A stretch of 64,000 nucleotides of DNA from Nonomuraea soli (GTDB lineage Bacteria > Actinomycetota > Actinomycetes > Streptosporangiales > Streptosporangiaceae): positions 1,116,001-1,180,000 of the forward strand of contig NZ_JACDUR010000001.1 in NCBI RefSeq assembly GCF_013761175.1, given 5' to 3'. The position numbers were made by a program, and so were the translations under genes. Positions 35,335-44,171 of the stretch are shown in pieces. The notes under the pieces are model-generated. The model was not told where the DNA came from. It saw only the letters and a list, made by a program, of their open reading frames with translations, and ran no database searches. How positions within the stretch are numbered: the first letter of the stretch is position 1; each line of letters begins with the position of its first letter.

Positions 35335-37109
35335 GCACGAGCATCGTCAAGGACAACGAGCGCTCGGCGCTGGCCACCATCCGCCGTGGCCTGTCGCTGA
35401 CGCCGGAGTTCCGCAAGGGCCTGGCGGTGACGCTGATGCTGGCCGTCGTGGCGACGGTCGGCAAGATCATCGTGCCGATCGCCGTGCAGCAGACCATCGA
35501 CTCCGGCATCAAGAACGGCACCCCCGACGTCGGCTACATCGTCCAGGCCGTGTCGTGGTGCGCGCTGGCCGTGCTGCTGACCGCGCTGGCCGGCTACCTG
35601 ATGAACGTGCGGCTCTACCGGGCCACCGAGTCGTCGCTGGCCACCCTGCGCATCCGCGGCTTCCGCCACGTGCACGACCTGTCGGTGCTCACCCAGAACA
35701 CCGAGCGCCGCGGCGCGCTGGTCTCCCGCGTCACCAACGACGTGGACCAGATCAGCACGTTCATGCAGTGGGGCGGCCTGATGATCATCGTGGCGTTCGG
35801 CCAGCTGCTGGTCGCCACGGTGCTGATGTTCGTCTACTCCTGGCAGCTCACCCTGCTCGTGTGGGCCTGCTTCATCCCGCTGATGATCGCGCTGCCGCGC
35901 TTCCAGCGGTGGTTGTCGTCTGCCTACACCATCGTGCGCGAGCGCACCGGCGACATGCTCTCGGCCGTCAGCGAGTCGGTCGTCGGCGCCGCCGTTATCC
36001 GCTCGCACAGCTCCGAGCAGCGCACCGCCGAGCGCATCGACGCGGCCGTCGAGGGCAACCGGCGCGCGCAGCTGCGCGCGCAGAAGATCGTCGCGTTCGT
36101 CTTCCCGCTCACCGAGATCGTCGCCGCCGTGGCCATCGCCGGGATCGTCCTGCTGGGCGTACGGCTGGGCCTGTCGGGCGGCATCACCCAGGGCCAGCTG
36201 ATCGGCTTCCTCTTCCTCGTCACGCTGTTCGTCTCGCCGCTGCAGATCGCGACCGAGGTGCTCAACGAGGCGCAGAACGCGGTCGCCGGATGGCGGCGCA
36301 TCCTCGGCGTGCTCGACACCCCGCCCGACGTGGCCGACCCCGGCGACGAGGGCGTCGCGCTGCCGCGCGGGCCCATCTCGGTGGCCTTCGAGGACGTGCA
36401 CTTCGCCTACCCGGGCGGCAGCCCGGTGCTGCGCGAGGTCACGCTGGAGATCCCGCCGCGCACCCGCATCGCGGTCGTCGGCGAGACCGGCTCGGGCAAG
36501 ACCACCTTCGCCAAGCTGCTCACCCGCCTGATGGACCCGGTCGCGGGCCGCGTCACCGTCGACGGCGCCGACCTGCGCGAGGTGCGCTTCTCCTCGCTGC
36601 GCGAGCGCATCGTCATGGTGCCGCAGGACGGCTTCCTGTTCGACGGCTCGCTGGCGGAGAACATCAGGTACGGCAGGCCGGACGCGACCGACGCCGAGAT
36701 CGCCCTGGCCCTGACCGAGCTGGGGCTCGCCGACTGGCTCGACGGCCTGCCGGCCGGCCTGGCCACACCGGTCGGGCAGCGCGGCGAGTCGTTGTCGGCG
36801 GGCGAGCGCCAGCTGGTCGCGCTGGCCCGCGCCTACCTGGCCGACCCCGACCTGCTCCTGCTCGACGAGGCCACCTCCGCCGTCGACCCGGCCACCGAGG
36901 TACGGCTGGCCAGGGCGCTGGAGGGTGTCACCCGGGGCCGGACGGCGATCTCCATCGCCCACCGGCTCTCGACCGCGGAGAACGCCGACGAGGTGCTGGT
37001 GTTCGACTCGGGGCGCCTGGTGCAGCGCGGGCCGCACGCCTCGCTGGTGGAGGAGGACGGCGTCTACGCCGACCTGCACGCCTCCTGGATCTCGGCCGCC
37101 CGCAGCTAG
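35331..37109 (+). CDS. ABC exporter half-transporter, catalytic subunit
   Basis: 592 residues with six helices and an intact ATPase: Walker A G-E-T-G-S-G-K-T, Walker B L-L-L-L-D-E-A-T with the catalytic Glu, and switch His in I-A-H-R-L-S. Its own signature is altered to L-S-A-G-E. Together with the upstream partner this gives one consensus and one degenerate nucleotide site. Starts at GTG 35331 overlapping the partner stop. Substrate unknown; relatives export drugs, lipids or peptides. Confidence 0.92.
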   Translation: MSTSIVKDNERSALATIRRGLSLTPEFRKGLAVTLMLAVVATVGKIIVPIAVQQTIDSGIKNGTPDVGYIVQAVSWCALAVLLTALAGYLMNVRLYRATESSLATLRIRGFRHVHDLSVLTQNTERRGALVSRVTNDVDQISTFMQWGGLMIIVAFGQLLVATVLMFVYSWQLTLLVWACFIPLMIALPRFQRWLSSAYTIVRERTGDMLSAVSESVVGAAVIRSHSSEQRTAERIDAAVEGNRRAQLRAQKIVAFVFPLTEIVAAVAIAGIVLLGVRLGLSGGITQGQLIGFLFLVTLFVSPLQIATEVLNEAQNAVAGWRRILGVLDTPPDVADPGDEGVALPRGPISVAFEDVHFAYPGGSPVLREVTLEIPPRTRIAVVGETGSGKTTFAKLLTRLMDPVAGRVTVDGADLREVRFSSLRERIVMVPQDGFLFDGSLAENIRYGRPDATDAEIALALTELGLADWLDGLPAGLATPVGQRGESLSAGERQLVALARAYLADPDLLLLDEATSAVDPATEVRLARALEGVTRGRTAISIAHRLSTAENADEVLVFDSGRLVQRGPHASLVEEDGVYADLHASWISAARS

Positions 37110-37699
37110 GGCCTGCTCGCCAGGAGCGGCAGCAGTACCTCGTCGACGATGGCGACGATCGTCTCGTCGGGGATCGGGGTGCCGTGGAAGAGGAACTCCT
37201 GGCGGAGCATGGCCTGGGCGACGTCGAGCCGCCGGGGGGTGAGCACCCGGGGGTCGACCTCGCCTCGCCCGGCCGCCCGGCGGCAGATCTCCTGCATGCC
37301 GCGGCGGCCGCCGCCGCGCGACAGGTCGCGCAGTTCCCTGGTGCGGCCGCGGTCGCTCAGCACGTCGCTGAGCAGGCCGCGCAGCGCCTCTCCCGCCGGG
37401 CCCGCCAGCACCTCGGCGTTGCCGCGCAGCATCGCCAGCAGGTCGCCGCGCAGGCTGCCGGTGTCGGGTGGCGAGGCCGGGTCGGGCAGCGAGTGGTAGA
37501 CGGCCTCGACGGCCAGCTCCATCCGGCTGGGCCAGCGCCGGTAGAGGGAGGCCTTGCCGGTCCTGGCCCGTTCGGCCACTCCTTCCATGGTCAGCCTGGC
37601 GTAGCCGACCTCGGCCAGCTCCTCCAGGGCGGCCTGGAGGATGGCGGCGTTGAGCTCCTCGCCCCTGCGGCGGGGGAGACTGCGGTGGTCGGCTGCCAT
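37106..37699 (-). CDS. TetR-family regulator
   Basis: 197 residues. The helix-turn-helix is R-L-T-M-E-G-V-A-E-R-A-R-T-G-K-A-S-L-Y-R-R-W-P-S, followed by a TetR_C ligand domain. ATG 37699 is preferred: AGGA lies 9 bases upstream, and longer frames enter the tandem repeat belonging to the antisense-neighbour gene. It is convergent with the ABC exporter (4-base overlap) and lies directly downstream of the RPH-like gene on the same strand. Confidence 0.9.
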   Translation of the reverse strand: MAADHRSLPRRRGEELNAAILQAALEELAEVGYARLTMEGVAERARTGKASLYRRWPSRMELAVEAVYHSLPDPASPPDTGSLRGDLLAMLRGNAEVLAGPAGEALRGLLSDVLSDRGRTRELRDLSRGGGRRGMQEICRRAAGRGEVDPRVLTPRRLDVAQAMLRQEFLFHGTPIPDETIVAIVDEVLLPLLASRP

Positions 37700-37709
37700 G
37701 GCGGCGATC

Positions 37710-40160
37710 CTACGCATCCGCGCCGCGGCCGGGAGCCGCGGTGGCGGGGCCAGGGGTGGCGGGATCAGGGGTGGCGGGATGAGAGGTGGCGGGATCAGGG
37801 GTGACGGGATCAGGGGTGGCAGCATCAGGGGCGGCGTCCGGGGCCTGGGCGGCGGTGACGTGGCCGGTGTCCCCGTCGACGGTCACCATCTGGCCGTCGT
37901 GCAGGACGGTCGTGCCGTCGGCGCTGCCCATGATCGCGGGAATGCCGTACTCCCGCGCCACGATGGCCGCGTGCGAGGCCATCGAGCCCGCGTCCACCAC
38001 GACCGCCGCCGCCCGCTGGAACAGCGGCGTCCACGACGGATTGGTGTACGGGCAGACCAGCACGTCACCGGGCTCCAGCTTGCCGAACTCCGACGGCTCC
38101 CTGATGACCTTCACAGGACCGGTGGCCAGGCCGTTGCCGCCGGGCGTGCCCGATACGAGCGCGTCGCCGTGCTCACGCGGCGGGAAGACGGAACGCGGGT
38201 CGATCAGCCGCACTCCGGCCAGTTCCTGACGCCTGGCCCGCCGCGCGGTCATCGTCTCGCGCAGCCCGTCGCCGCCGCTCTCCAGCTCCTCCAGGCGCAG
38301 GTGGAAGACGTCGTCCGGCGCGTCGAGCACGCCCCGCTCCGCCAGCCGACGCCCGATCTCCAGCAGGGACCTGCGCAGCACGGGCAGGGGCAGGGTGAAG
38401 TAGAAGTGGCTGTCCTCGCGGAAGGCCACCCCCGCCTGCGCCGCCCTGACGAGCCTGGACGGCTCGGGCGTGTGCCGCTCGCCGGGCCTGGGCGGCGAGG
38501 AGGCCAGCATCCGGACCGTGTCGAGCACCGTCTGGGGCTGCTCTCCCATCGTGGGCGGGGTGACCAGGATCGGGGAGGCGGTCTCGCGGTGGCCGTACTC
38601 CGCCAGGAACGCCTCGAAGGACGCGGCGAACTCCGGGAAGGCCGCGATGCCGTCAGGCGTGAGCGCGCCGGCCAGGCCGGGAGTCGTGCGCACCTGCCCG
38701 GCGAGGCGTTCGAGAGCCTCGTTGGCGTCGGTGGTGCGGGTGCTCGCGCCCGCGATCAGGTCACCCAGCCGCCTCCTGCGCCCGGTCAGGGTCAGGACGG
38801 CCAGCAGTCTGAGCAGGGCCAGGCCGGTTCCCGGCAGGTAGTCGATGCGCAGGCGGGTGACCGAGCCGACCAGGTCGAGCGCCCGGCGGGGGACCCGGAT
38901 CAGCTCCTCCCAGGACATGGCGGCCAGGTCCTCGGCGGCCAGCGCCTCGCACGCCGCCGTGAACGCGGTGAAGCGCGGATCCTGGCGCCAGCGGGCCGGA
39001 TCGTGGCGGCGGGCCTGGGCCACCAGCCGGAACGGCAGCGCCAGCATCTTGGGCGTCGGCCGCGGCGCTCGGGGAACGAGCCGGTCGACCACGCCGTCGA
39101 CCTCGGGCAGGATGCCGGCGAAGACGCCCTTGAGCCCGTAGTGCTCGCCGATCTTCGCCATCATGCCGACGGGTCCGTGGGGGATCCAGGTGGACATGTC
39201 GATGGGGTAGGGCCTGATCGGCAGGTAGTCGAGCAGGATCGAGCCCATCTTGCGCTCGACGGCGTTGAGCTTCACGGGAGGCGGGGGCAGCGCGGTCATG
39301 GGACGGGCCTGGACCAGGAAGACCGTGCCGTCGTGGCCGACGGCCCACTCGGTGTCCTGGGGCCGGCCGTAGTGCCCGGCCACCGCGCGGCCCAGCCGTA
39401 CCAGCTCGGCGAGCTGAGCTTCGCCGAGCCGTACAGGCGTGCCGGAGGCGGCGTCGTGGACGACTCCGCCTCCGGCGGCGGCCCTGATGACCACCTCGCG
39501 GCGGCCCGCCGTGAAGCCGACGACGCGGCCGTCGAGGTCGAGCACGTAGTGGTCGGGCGTGACCAGCCCGGAGACGACCGCCTCGCCCAGCCCCGCGCTG
39601 GAATCGACGACGATGCGGTCGCGCGCCCCCGTCACCGGGTCGGCGGTGAACATCACTCCGGCGAACTCCGCCTCGACCATCACCTGCACGACCACCGCGA
39701 TGCGCACCTCGCCCTCGAGGCCGAGTTTCGCCCGGTAGGCGACGGCCCGGTCGGTCCAGAGCGATCCCCAGCAGCGTCGCACCGCGTCGATGACCGCGTC
39801 CTCGCCGGTCACGTTGAGGTAGGTGTCCTGCTGCCCGGCGAACGCCGCGCCCGGCAGGTCCTCCGCGGTGGCGCTCGACCGCACGGCCACCGGCCCGCCG
39901 CCCAGCTCCCGGAAGGCGGCGGCGATGAGCTCGCGCAGCGGCGCGGGCACCTCGGCCCGCTCGAAGGCGGCGCGGATCGCCGCGGGCTCGGCCGTCAGGT
40001 CCACCTCCGCCGCGACCAGCGCGTAGGCGTCGGTGGTGACGACGAAACCGCCGGGCACGGGGAAGCCGTGGGACACCAGCTCGCCGAGGTTGGCGGCCTT
40101 GCCTCCCGCCCGGTCCAGGTCGTGCTTGCCGAAAGCGCTCAAGGGCGCGACGAGACTCAT
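37710..40160 (-). CDS. Rifampicin phosphotransferase-like enzyme (ATP-binding / substrate / phospho-His domains)
   Basis: 816 residues. An N-terminal PPDK-type ATP-grasp domain (G-G-K-A-A-N-L-G-E-L, V-R-S-S-A-T-A-E-D near 120) is followed by a helical middle domain of about 350 residues. The phospho-His domain is C-terminal (S-W-T-P-L-F and S-M-A-S-H-A-A-I-V-A-R-E-Y-G-I-P, His730). There is no TIM-barrel PEP/pyruvate domain after the His domain. PEP synthase would require one, and rifampicin phosphotransferases have this order instead. The last 45 residues are a T-P-D-P-A repeat. The gene overlaps the stop of an EmrB-type pump (ATGA). The substrate is not proven. Confidence 0.75.
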   Translation of the reverse strand: MSLVAPLSAFGKHDLDRAGGKAANLGELVSHGFPVPGGFVVTTDAYALVAAEVDLTAEPAAIRAAFERAEVPAPLRELIAAAFRELGGGPVAVRSSATAEDLPGAAFAGQQDTYLNVTGEDAVIDAVRRCWGSLWTDRAVAYRAKLGLEGEVRIAVVVQVMVEAEFAGVMFTADPVTGARDRIVVDSSAGLGEAVVSGLVTPDHYVLDLDGRVVGFTAGRREVVIRAAAGGGVVHDAASGTPVRLGEAQLAELVRLGRAVAGHYGRPQDTEWAVGHDGTVFLVQARPMTALPPPPVKLNAVERKMGSILLDYLPIRPYPIDMSTWIPHGPVGMMAKIGEHYGLKGVFAGILPEVDGVVDRLVPRAPRPTPKMLALPFRLVAQARRHDPARWRQDPRFTAFTAACEALAAEDLAAMSWEELIRVPRRALDLVGSVTRLRIDYLPGTGLALLRLLAVLTLTGRRRRLGDLIAGASTRTTDANEALERLAGQVRTTPGLAGALTPDGIAAFPEFAASFEAFLAEYGHRETASPILVTPPTMGEQPQTVLDTVRMLASSPPRPGERHTPEPSRLVRAAQAGVAFREDSHFYFTLPLPVLRRSLLEIGRRLAERGVLDAPDDVFHLRLEELESGGDGLRETMTARRARRQELAGVRLIDPRSVFPPREHGDALVSGTPGGNGLATGPVKVIREPSEFGKLEPGDVLVCPYTNPSWTPLFQRAAAVVVDAGSMASHAAIVAREYGIPAIMGSADGTTVLHDGQMVTVDGDTGHVTAAQAPDAAPDAATPDPVTPDPATSHPATPDPATPGPATAAPGRGADA
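37740..37829. repeat. 15-bp tandem repeat encoding the RPH-like C-terminal tail
   Basis: About six units of GGTGGCGGGATCAGG (plus-strand sense) are arranged head to tail. On the minus strand they encode repeated T-P-D-P-A. The run lies beyond the folded phospho-His domain, so length changes should be tolerated. Confidence 0.85.
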
Positions 40161-41488
40161 ACCGTCTCCTTGACGTAGGCGGTCGTGCGCAACGGACGCA
40201 CGGGCAGGGCGAACGAGAGCAGGAAGGCGACCACGAGCAGCGGCGCCATGATCGCGAACACGTGCGGCACGGTCGTGGCCAGATCGCCGCCCGTGACGAC
40301 GGCTCCGGCGACGGCCACGCCCGCCGAGGCGCCGATCTGGCGCAGGAACGTCACCGAGGCGGTCGCCACGCCCAGGTCGTCGCGGGAGGCGCCGTTCTGC
40401 GTGATCAGCACCATGACCTGCATGACCAGTCCCACCCCGAGCCCGATGACCGGCATCGCCAGCACGAGCGCCACGGGTCCCGGGTCCAGGACGGCCAGCG
40501 CCGCCAGCCCCGAGGCCGCCAGGGCCGTTCCGGCGATGGGGTAGGGGCGGTAGCGCCCGGTCCTGGTGATCAGCCGCCCCGACAGCACCGTGGTGACCAG
40601 TACCCCGGCCATCAGGGCGGTCACGATCAGGCCGCCTCCCGTCGCCGAGGCGCCCTCGGTGATCTGCAGGTAGGCGGGCAGGTAGGTCAGGGTGCCGAAC
40701 AGCGCGAAGCCGATGAGGAAGCTGATGGTCACGGGTACGGCGAAGCCCCGGTCGCGGAACAGCCGCAGCGGCAGCACCGGGTCCCGCGCCCTGAGCGCGG
40801 TCACCGTCCAGAGGGCGGCCCCGGCCACGGCGACGCCCAGCCAGGCCGGCTCGCGGGTCTGGCCGAGCATGACCACACCGACGACCGCGACGGCCAGCGC
40901 GGCGGCTCCGGCGTAGTCGATGCGGGCGCGGTGCGACGGCCGGGGCAGGCGCAGCGTGAGCGCCAGCAGGACGAAGGCGATCAGGCCCAGGGGCGGGTGG
41001 ATGGCGAAGATCCACCGCCAGCTAGCCCGGTCGACGACCAGGCCGCCGATCAGGGGGCCCGCCACGATCGCCACCGCGTAGGCGGCGCCGATGAGGCCCA
41101 GGTAGCGTCCCCGTTCGCGGGGGCTGACCAGCTCGCCGATGATCGCCTGCGAGCCGACCATCAGGCCGCCGCCGCCCAGGCCCTGGATCACCCGGAAGGC
41201 GATCAACTGGGGCATGGTGGCGGCCAGGGCGCACAACACGGCCCCGGTGACGAACAGGGCGATCGCCGCGAGCATGACCGGCTTGCGGCCGAGGGCGTCG
41301 CCCAGCTTGCCGTACAGGGGCATGACCACCGTGGCGGTCACCAGGTAGGCGGTGACGACCGCGGGCATCTGCTCCAGGCCGCCCAGGTCGCGGGCGATGG
41401 CGGGGAGCGCGGGGGTCATCAGGGTCTGGTCGAGCGCGGCCAGCAGCATCGCGAGCAGGAGGCCGGGAAGGACCCGCGAGATCGACAT
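40157..41488 (-). CDS. MFS drug efflux transporter (EmrB/DHA2 type)
   Basis: 443 residues, about 12-14 helices. L-D-Q-T-L-M-T-P-A-L-P helix-1 motif, G-K-L-G-D-A-L-G-R-K-P loop 2-3 motif and G-G-G-G-L-M-V-G motif C region are typical of proton-driven drug pumps. Start ATG 41488; stop overlaps the RPH-like start, so pump and modifying enzyme are made together. A MerR regulator is divergent across a 135-base region rich in palindromes. Confidence 0.92.
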   Translation of the reverse strand: MSISRVLPGLLLAMLLAALDQTLMTPALPAIARDLGGLEQMPAVVTAYLVTATVVMPLYGKLGDALGRKPVMLAAIALFVTGAVLCALAATMPQLIAFRVIQGLGGGGLMVGSQAIIGELVSPRERGRYLGLIGAAYAVAIVAGPLIGGLVVDRASWRWIFAIHPPLGLIAFVLLALTLRLPRPSHRARIDYAGAAALAVAVVGVVMLGQTREPAWLGVAVAGAALWTVTALRARDPVLPLRLFRDRGFAVPVTISFLIGFALFGTLTYLPAYLQITEGASATGGGLIVTALMAGVLVTTVLSGRLITRTGRYRPYPIAGTALAASGLAALAVLDPGPVALVLAMPVIGLGVGLVMQVMVLITQNGASRDDLGVATASVTFLRQIGASAGVAVAGAVVTGGDLATTVPHVFAIMAPLLVVAFLLSFALPVRPLRTTAYVKETV

Positions 41489-41543
41489 GGCCGCCCCTTA
41501 GAGAACGTATCGTCTTCTAAGGACAGTAGTCGTTCATTGTTGG

Positions 41544-41606
41544 GAACGCAACGTTCACTATCTCTTCGCCAAAGGGGAGACGTATTTGCGCCTCCCCCAG
41601 GGGGAG
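41544..41606. promoter_or_regulatory. Palindromic operators between the pump and MerR genes
   Basis: GAACG-CAA-CGTTC (41544-41556) and the exact palindrome CTCCCCC-A-GGGGGAG (41592-41606) occupy the divergent region. The second lies 18 bases before the MerR ATG, the usual place for MerR-family autoregulation. Binding is inferred only. Confidence 0.5.
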
Positions 41607-41623
41607 CGGGCAGGGTGGACGGC

Positions 41624-42601
41624 ATGTACACCATCGGTGAGCTGGCCGGACGCACCGGGCTGACGGTCAAGGCCATCCGCTTCTACGCCGACCGCGGCAT
41701 CGTGCCCGAGAGCGGGCGCAACGCGGCGGGACACCGCGTCTACGACGGCGACGCCGTGGCGCGGCTCGAACTCGTGCGCACGCTGCGGGCGCTGGGCATC
41801 GACCTGGCGACCGTGCGCAGGGTCGTGGAGCGGGAGAGCACGCTCGCCGAGGTCGCCGACGCGCACGCCCGCGCGCTGGAGGTGCAGATCCGCACCCTCC
41901 GGTCGCGCCGCGCGGTGCTCACGGCGGTGGCCAGGCGCGGATCGAGCCCCGAGGAGATGGATCTGATGCACAGACTCGCGAGCCTGTCGGCAGCCGAACG
42001 GCGGCGGCTGGTCGACGACTTCACCGGCCAGGTGTTCGCCGGGATGGGAGAGGGCGTCGTGCGGTCGGTGACGCCCGAACTTCCCGACGACCCCTCCGAC
42101 GAGCAGGTGGTGGCATGGGTGGAACTGGCCGAGCTGACGGGGGACGACGGCTTCCGCGAGGCCGTGGCGCGCATGGTGGAGGGCTTCGTCGCCGAGCGGC
42201 CGGAGGGGCTGCGGGCCGACGTCGTGGCCGTGGCCGTCACGCGGGCGCGGCCGGAGCTGGATCCCGCCTCGCCCGAGGCCAGGGAGATCGTCGACGACCT
42301 GGTCCGCCGCCACGCGCGTGAACGAGGGGAGCCGGGCGGCGCGCAACGGCTGGCGACCCGCCTGGCCGAGGCGAACGACCCGCGCTGGGCTCGCTACCGC
42401 GTCCTGCTCGCGGTGATCAACGGCTGGGAGGCGCCCCAGGACCATGCCCCTGCGCTCGACTGGACACTCGCGGCGATCCGCGCCTCAACGGGACCGGCTG
42501 CCTCAACGGGACGGGCTCACCCGGCTCACCCGGTCCACCCGGATCACCCGGATCACCCGGTCCACTCGATCTCGCGCGAGCGGTGGAAGCCGATCCCCTG
42601 A
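41624..42601 (+). CDS. MerR-family regulator with repeat-bearing C-terminus
   Basis: 325 residues. The winged helix (Y-T-I-G-E-L-A-G-R-T-G-L-T-V-K-A-I-R-F-Y) is followed by a coiled dimerisation helix and a large C-terminal ligand domain. The final 45 residues contain repeated Ala-Ser-Thr-Gly and His-Pro-x units and look disordered. ATG 41624 is a clear start; upstream sequence is antisense shadow. The last 49 bases overlap the convergent hexosaminidase. Divergent position indicates control of the EmrB/RPH-like operon. Confidence 0.88.
   Translation: MYTIGELAGRTGLTVKAIRFYADRGIVPESGRNAAGHRVYDGDAVARLELVRTLRALGIDLATVRRVVERESTLAEVADAHARALEVQIRTLRSRRAVLTAVARRGSSPEEMDLMHRLASLSAAERRRLVDDFTGQVFAGMGEGVVRSVTPELPDDPSDEQVVAWVELAELTGDDGFREAVARMVEGFVAERPEGLRADVVAVAVTRARPELDPASPEAREIVDDLVRRHARERGEPGGAQRLATRLAEANDPRWARYRVLLAVINGWEAPQDHAPALDWTLAAIRASTGPAASTGRAHPAHPVHPDHPDHPVHSISRERWKPIP
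42483..42567. repeat. 18-bp direct repeat and 9-bp tandem repeat at the merR 3' end
   Basis: Two near-identical 18-bp units (42483-42500 and 42501-42518) are followed by five 9-bp units of the GGCTCACCC/GGATCACCC type. In merR they encode H-P-A-H-P-V-H-P-D; the final bases also encode the end of the convergent hexosaminidase, so expansion here affects two proteins. Confidence 0.8.
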
Positions 42602-44142
42602 GCCTCCCAGCGTGCCGCGTGGGGCGACAGCCGCGAACGGAACCCCTCCCAGTCGCGGCTGTCCGCGCTCGACCAGCCGACCTCCGCCAGGGCGGGCAGC
42701 CGGGGAAAGGCCATGTGGTCCAGGTAGACCGACGGTTCCGGGTACTGCTCGTGCGAGGTCGGCAGGCTCGTGCTGTCGCGGTAGGCACGATCCGACCACA
42801 GCGGCGCCCCGACCCCGAGGATCTGCTCCTCCCGCAGCCCCAGCATCTCGGCCGGCTCCCACGCGTAGGCCTTCTCCACCGGCACGAATCCGGCCCAGCG
42901 CAGGCCGTACGGCGTGCCGGCGTCGTACTTCATGTCCAGGTAGGCCCGGTCGGCGGGTGACAGGACCACCTTCGCCCCCTGCGCCAGGGCCTTGGCGACC
43001 AGGTCGGAGTCCTCGCCGTCTGGCGCCCAGTACTGCACCACGCTGCCCGGCGGCAACGGCCCCTCGCCGATCTGGTGCCAGCCGATCACCCGCTTGCCGT
43101 TCGCGGTGACCGCCGCGCCGGCCGTCCGGATGTAGGCGGCATAGTCGGCGGCGGTGGTCGAAGGCACCTCGTCGCCGCCGATGTGCAGATAAGGGCCGGG
43201 GAACAACGCCGAGACCTCACGGAACACCGTCGACACGAACCTGCCCACCGCCTCGGTGTTCTTCAGGCACAGCACGCTCACCTTGACGTCGAAGCCCTGG
43301 TACGGCTGGCGGGCACGCCCCGAGCAGTTCAGCTCCGGCACCGACGCCATCGCCGCGGCGGTGTGACCGGGGCCGTCGATCTCCGGCACCACGGTCATGT
43401 AGCGCGCGGCGGCGTACGCCACGACGTCGCGGATCTCCTGCGCGGTGTAGAACCACGGGCCGCCGCTCCAGCCCGCCTGGGTGGAGGCGCCCACGCCGGT
43501 CAGCGCCGGATATCCCTCGACCGGTACCCGCCAGCCCTGGTCGTCGGTGAGGTGCCAGTGGAAGACGTTGACCTTGTACTGCGCGGCCTGGTCGATGAGA
43601 CGTTTGACCTGCTCGACCGGGACGAACCTGCGCGCCACGTCGAGCATCACCGCCCGGTAGGCGAAACGCGGGCGGTCGGAGATGTCGACCGCGGGCACGC
43701 TCACCTGGCCGCCCGGACGGGCCGGAAGGAGCTGACGCAAGGTCTGCAGCCCGCGGAACAGCCCTTCGGCGGTGTGGGCCCGCAGGGTGATCCGGCCGTC
43801 CGCCTTCAGCAGGTAGCCCTCACGGCCCAGCTCCGACGGGCCGAGGGCGTCGAGCGTGATCGCCGCCTCACCGGACTCCCTCACCGGCAGCGGCAGCCCC
43901 GTGACCTCGCGCAACTGCCCGGCGAAGGCCTGGATCTCCTCCGGCTGGCCGGGACCGATCAGGATCGCCGACCCGCCGTCGAGCCGTACGGCGGAGCCCT
44001 CGGGCCGGCCCACCGACACGGGCTGCGGGACGAGGGCGAGACCCGGCGCGACGGACGGGCGCTCGGGCGCCGCCGCGCACGCCGGGAGCGAGACGGCCAG
44101 CAGGAGCCCCACCAGGGCCAGACGCGGCGACACGGTGGCCAT
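42553..44142 (-). CDS. Beta-N-acetylhexosaminidase, GH20, lipoprotein
   Basis: Releases terminal GlcNAc/GalNAc from chitin- or wall-derived sugars outside the cell. 529 residues. Signal peptide with a lipobox-like L-P-A-C (Cys22; Pro at -2 is unusual). A GH20b domain leads into the catalytic barrel: F-H-W-H-L-T-D-D-Q-G-W near 195-204, V-P-E-I-D-G-P-G-H-T near 252 and the catalytic pair Asp324-Glu325 in H-I-G-G-D-E-V-P. ATG 44142 follows GGGGA. It lies 30 bases after the DinB gene. Confidence 0.93.
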   Translation of the reverse strand: MATVSPRLALVGLLLAVSLPACAAAPERPSVAPGLALVPQPVSVGRPEGSAVRLDGGSAILIGPGQPEEIQAFAGQLREVTGLPLPVRESGEAAITLDALGPSELGREGYLLKADGRITLRAHTAEGLFRGLQTLRQLLPARPGGQVSVPAVDISDRPRFAYRAVMLDVARRFVPVEQVKRLIDQAAQYKVNVFHWHLTDDQGWRVPVEGYPALTGVGASTQAGWSGGPWFYTAQEIRDVVAYAAARYMTVVPEIDGPGHTAAAMASVPELNCSGRARQPYQGFDVKVSVLCLKNTEAVGRFVSTVFREVSALFPGPYLHIGGDEVPSTTAADYAAYIRTAGAAVTANGKRVIGWHQIGEGPLPPGSVVQYWAPDGEDSDLVAKALAQGAKVVLSPADRAYLDMKYDAGTPYGLRWAGFVPVEKAYAWEPAEMLGLREEQILGVGAPLWSDRAYRDSTSLPTSHEQYPEPSVYLDHMAFPRLPALAEVGWSSADSRDWEGFRSRLSPHAARWEAQGIGFHRSREIEWTG

Positions 44143-44171
44143 GATCCCCGATCGCCAGGTGCCCGACAACG

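Noticed and set aside
33741..37109. A 1122-residue plus frame
   Set aside because: Its first half runs out of frame through the first ABC subunit; only the part from GTG 35331 encodes a protein.
37106..37825. Longer TetR start reading P-P-L-I repeats
   Set aside because: The extension is antisense to the RPH-like tail repeat; ATG 37699 has a better ribosome-binding site.
37710..40160. Annotation as phosphoenolpyruvate synthase
   Set aside because: The PEP/pyruvate TIM barrel that should follow the phospho-His domain is absent.
37710..41015. A single 1101-residue protein joining the RPH-like enzyme to upstream sequence
   Set aside because: The upstream part is out of frame within the EmrB-type pump; ATG 40160 overlaps the pump stop and begins the ATP-binding domain.
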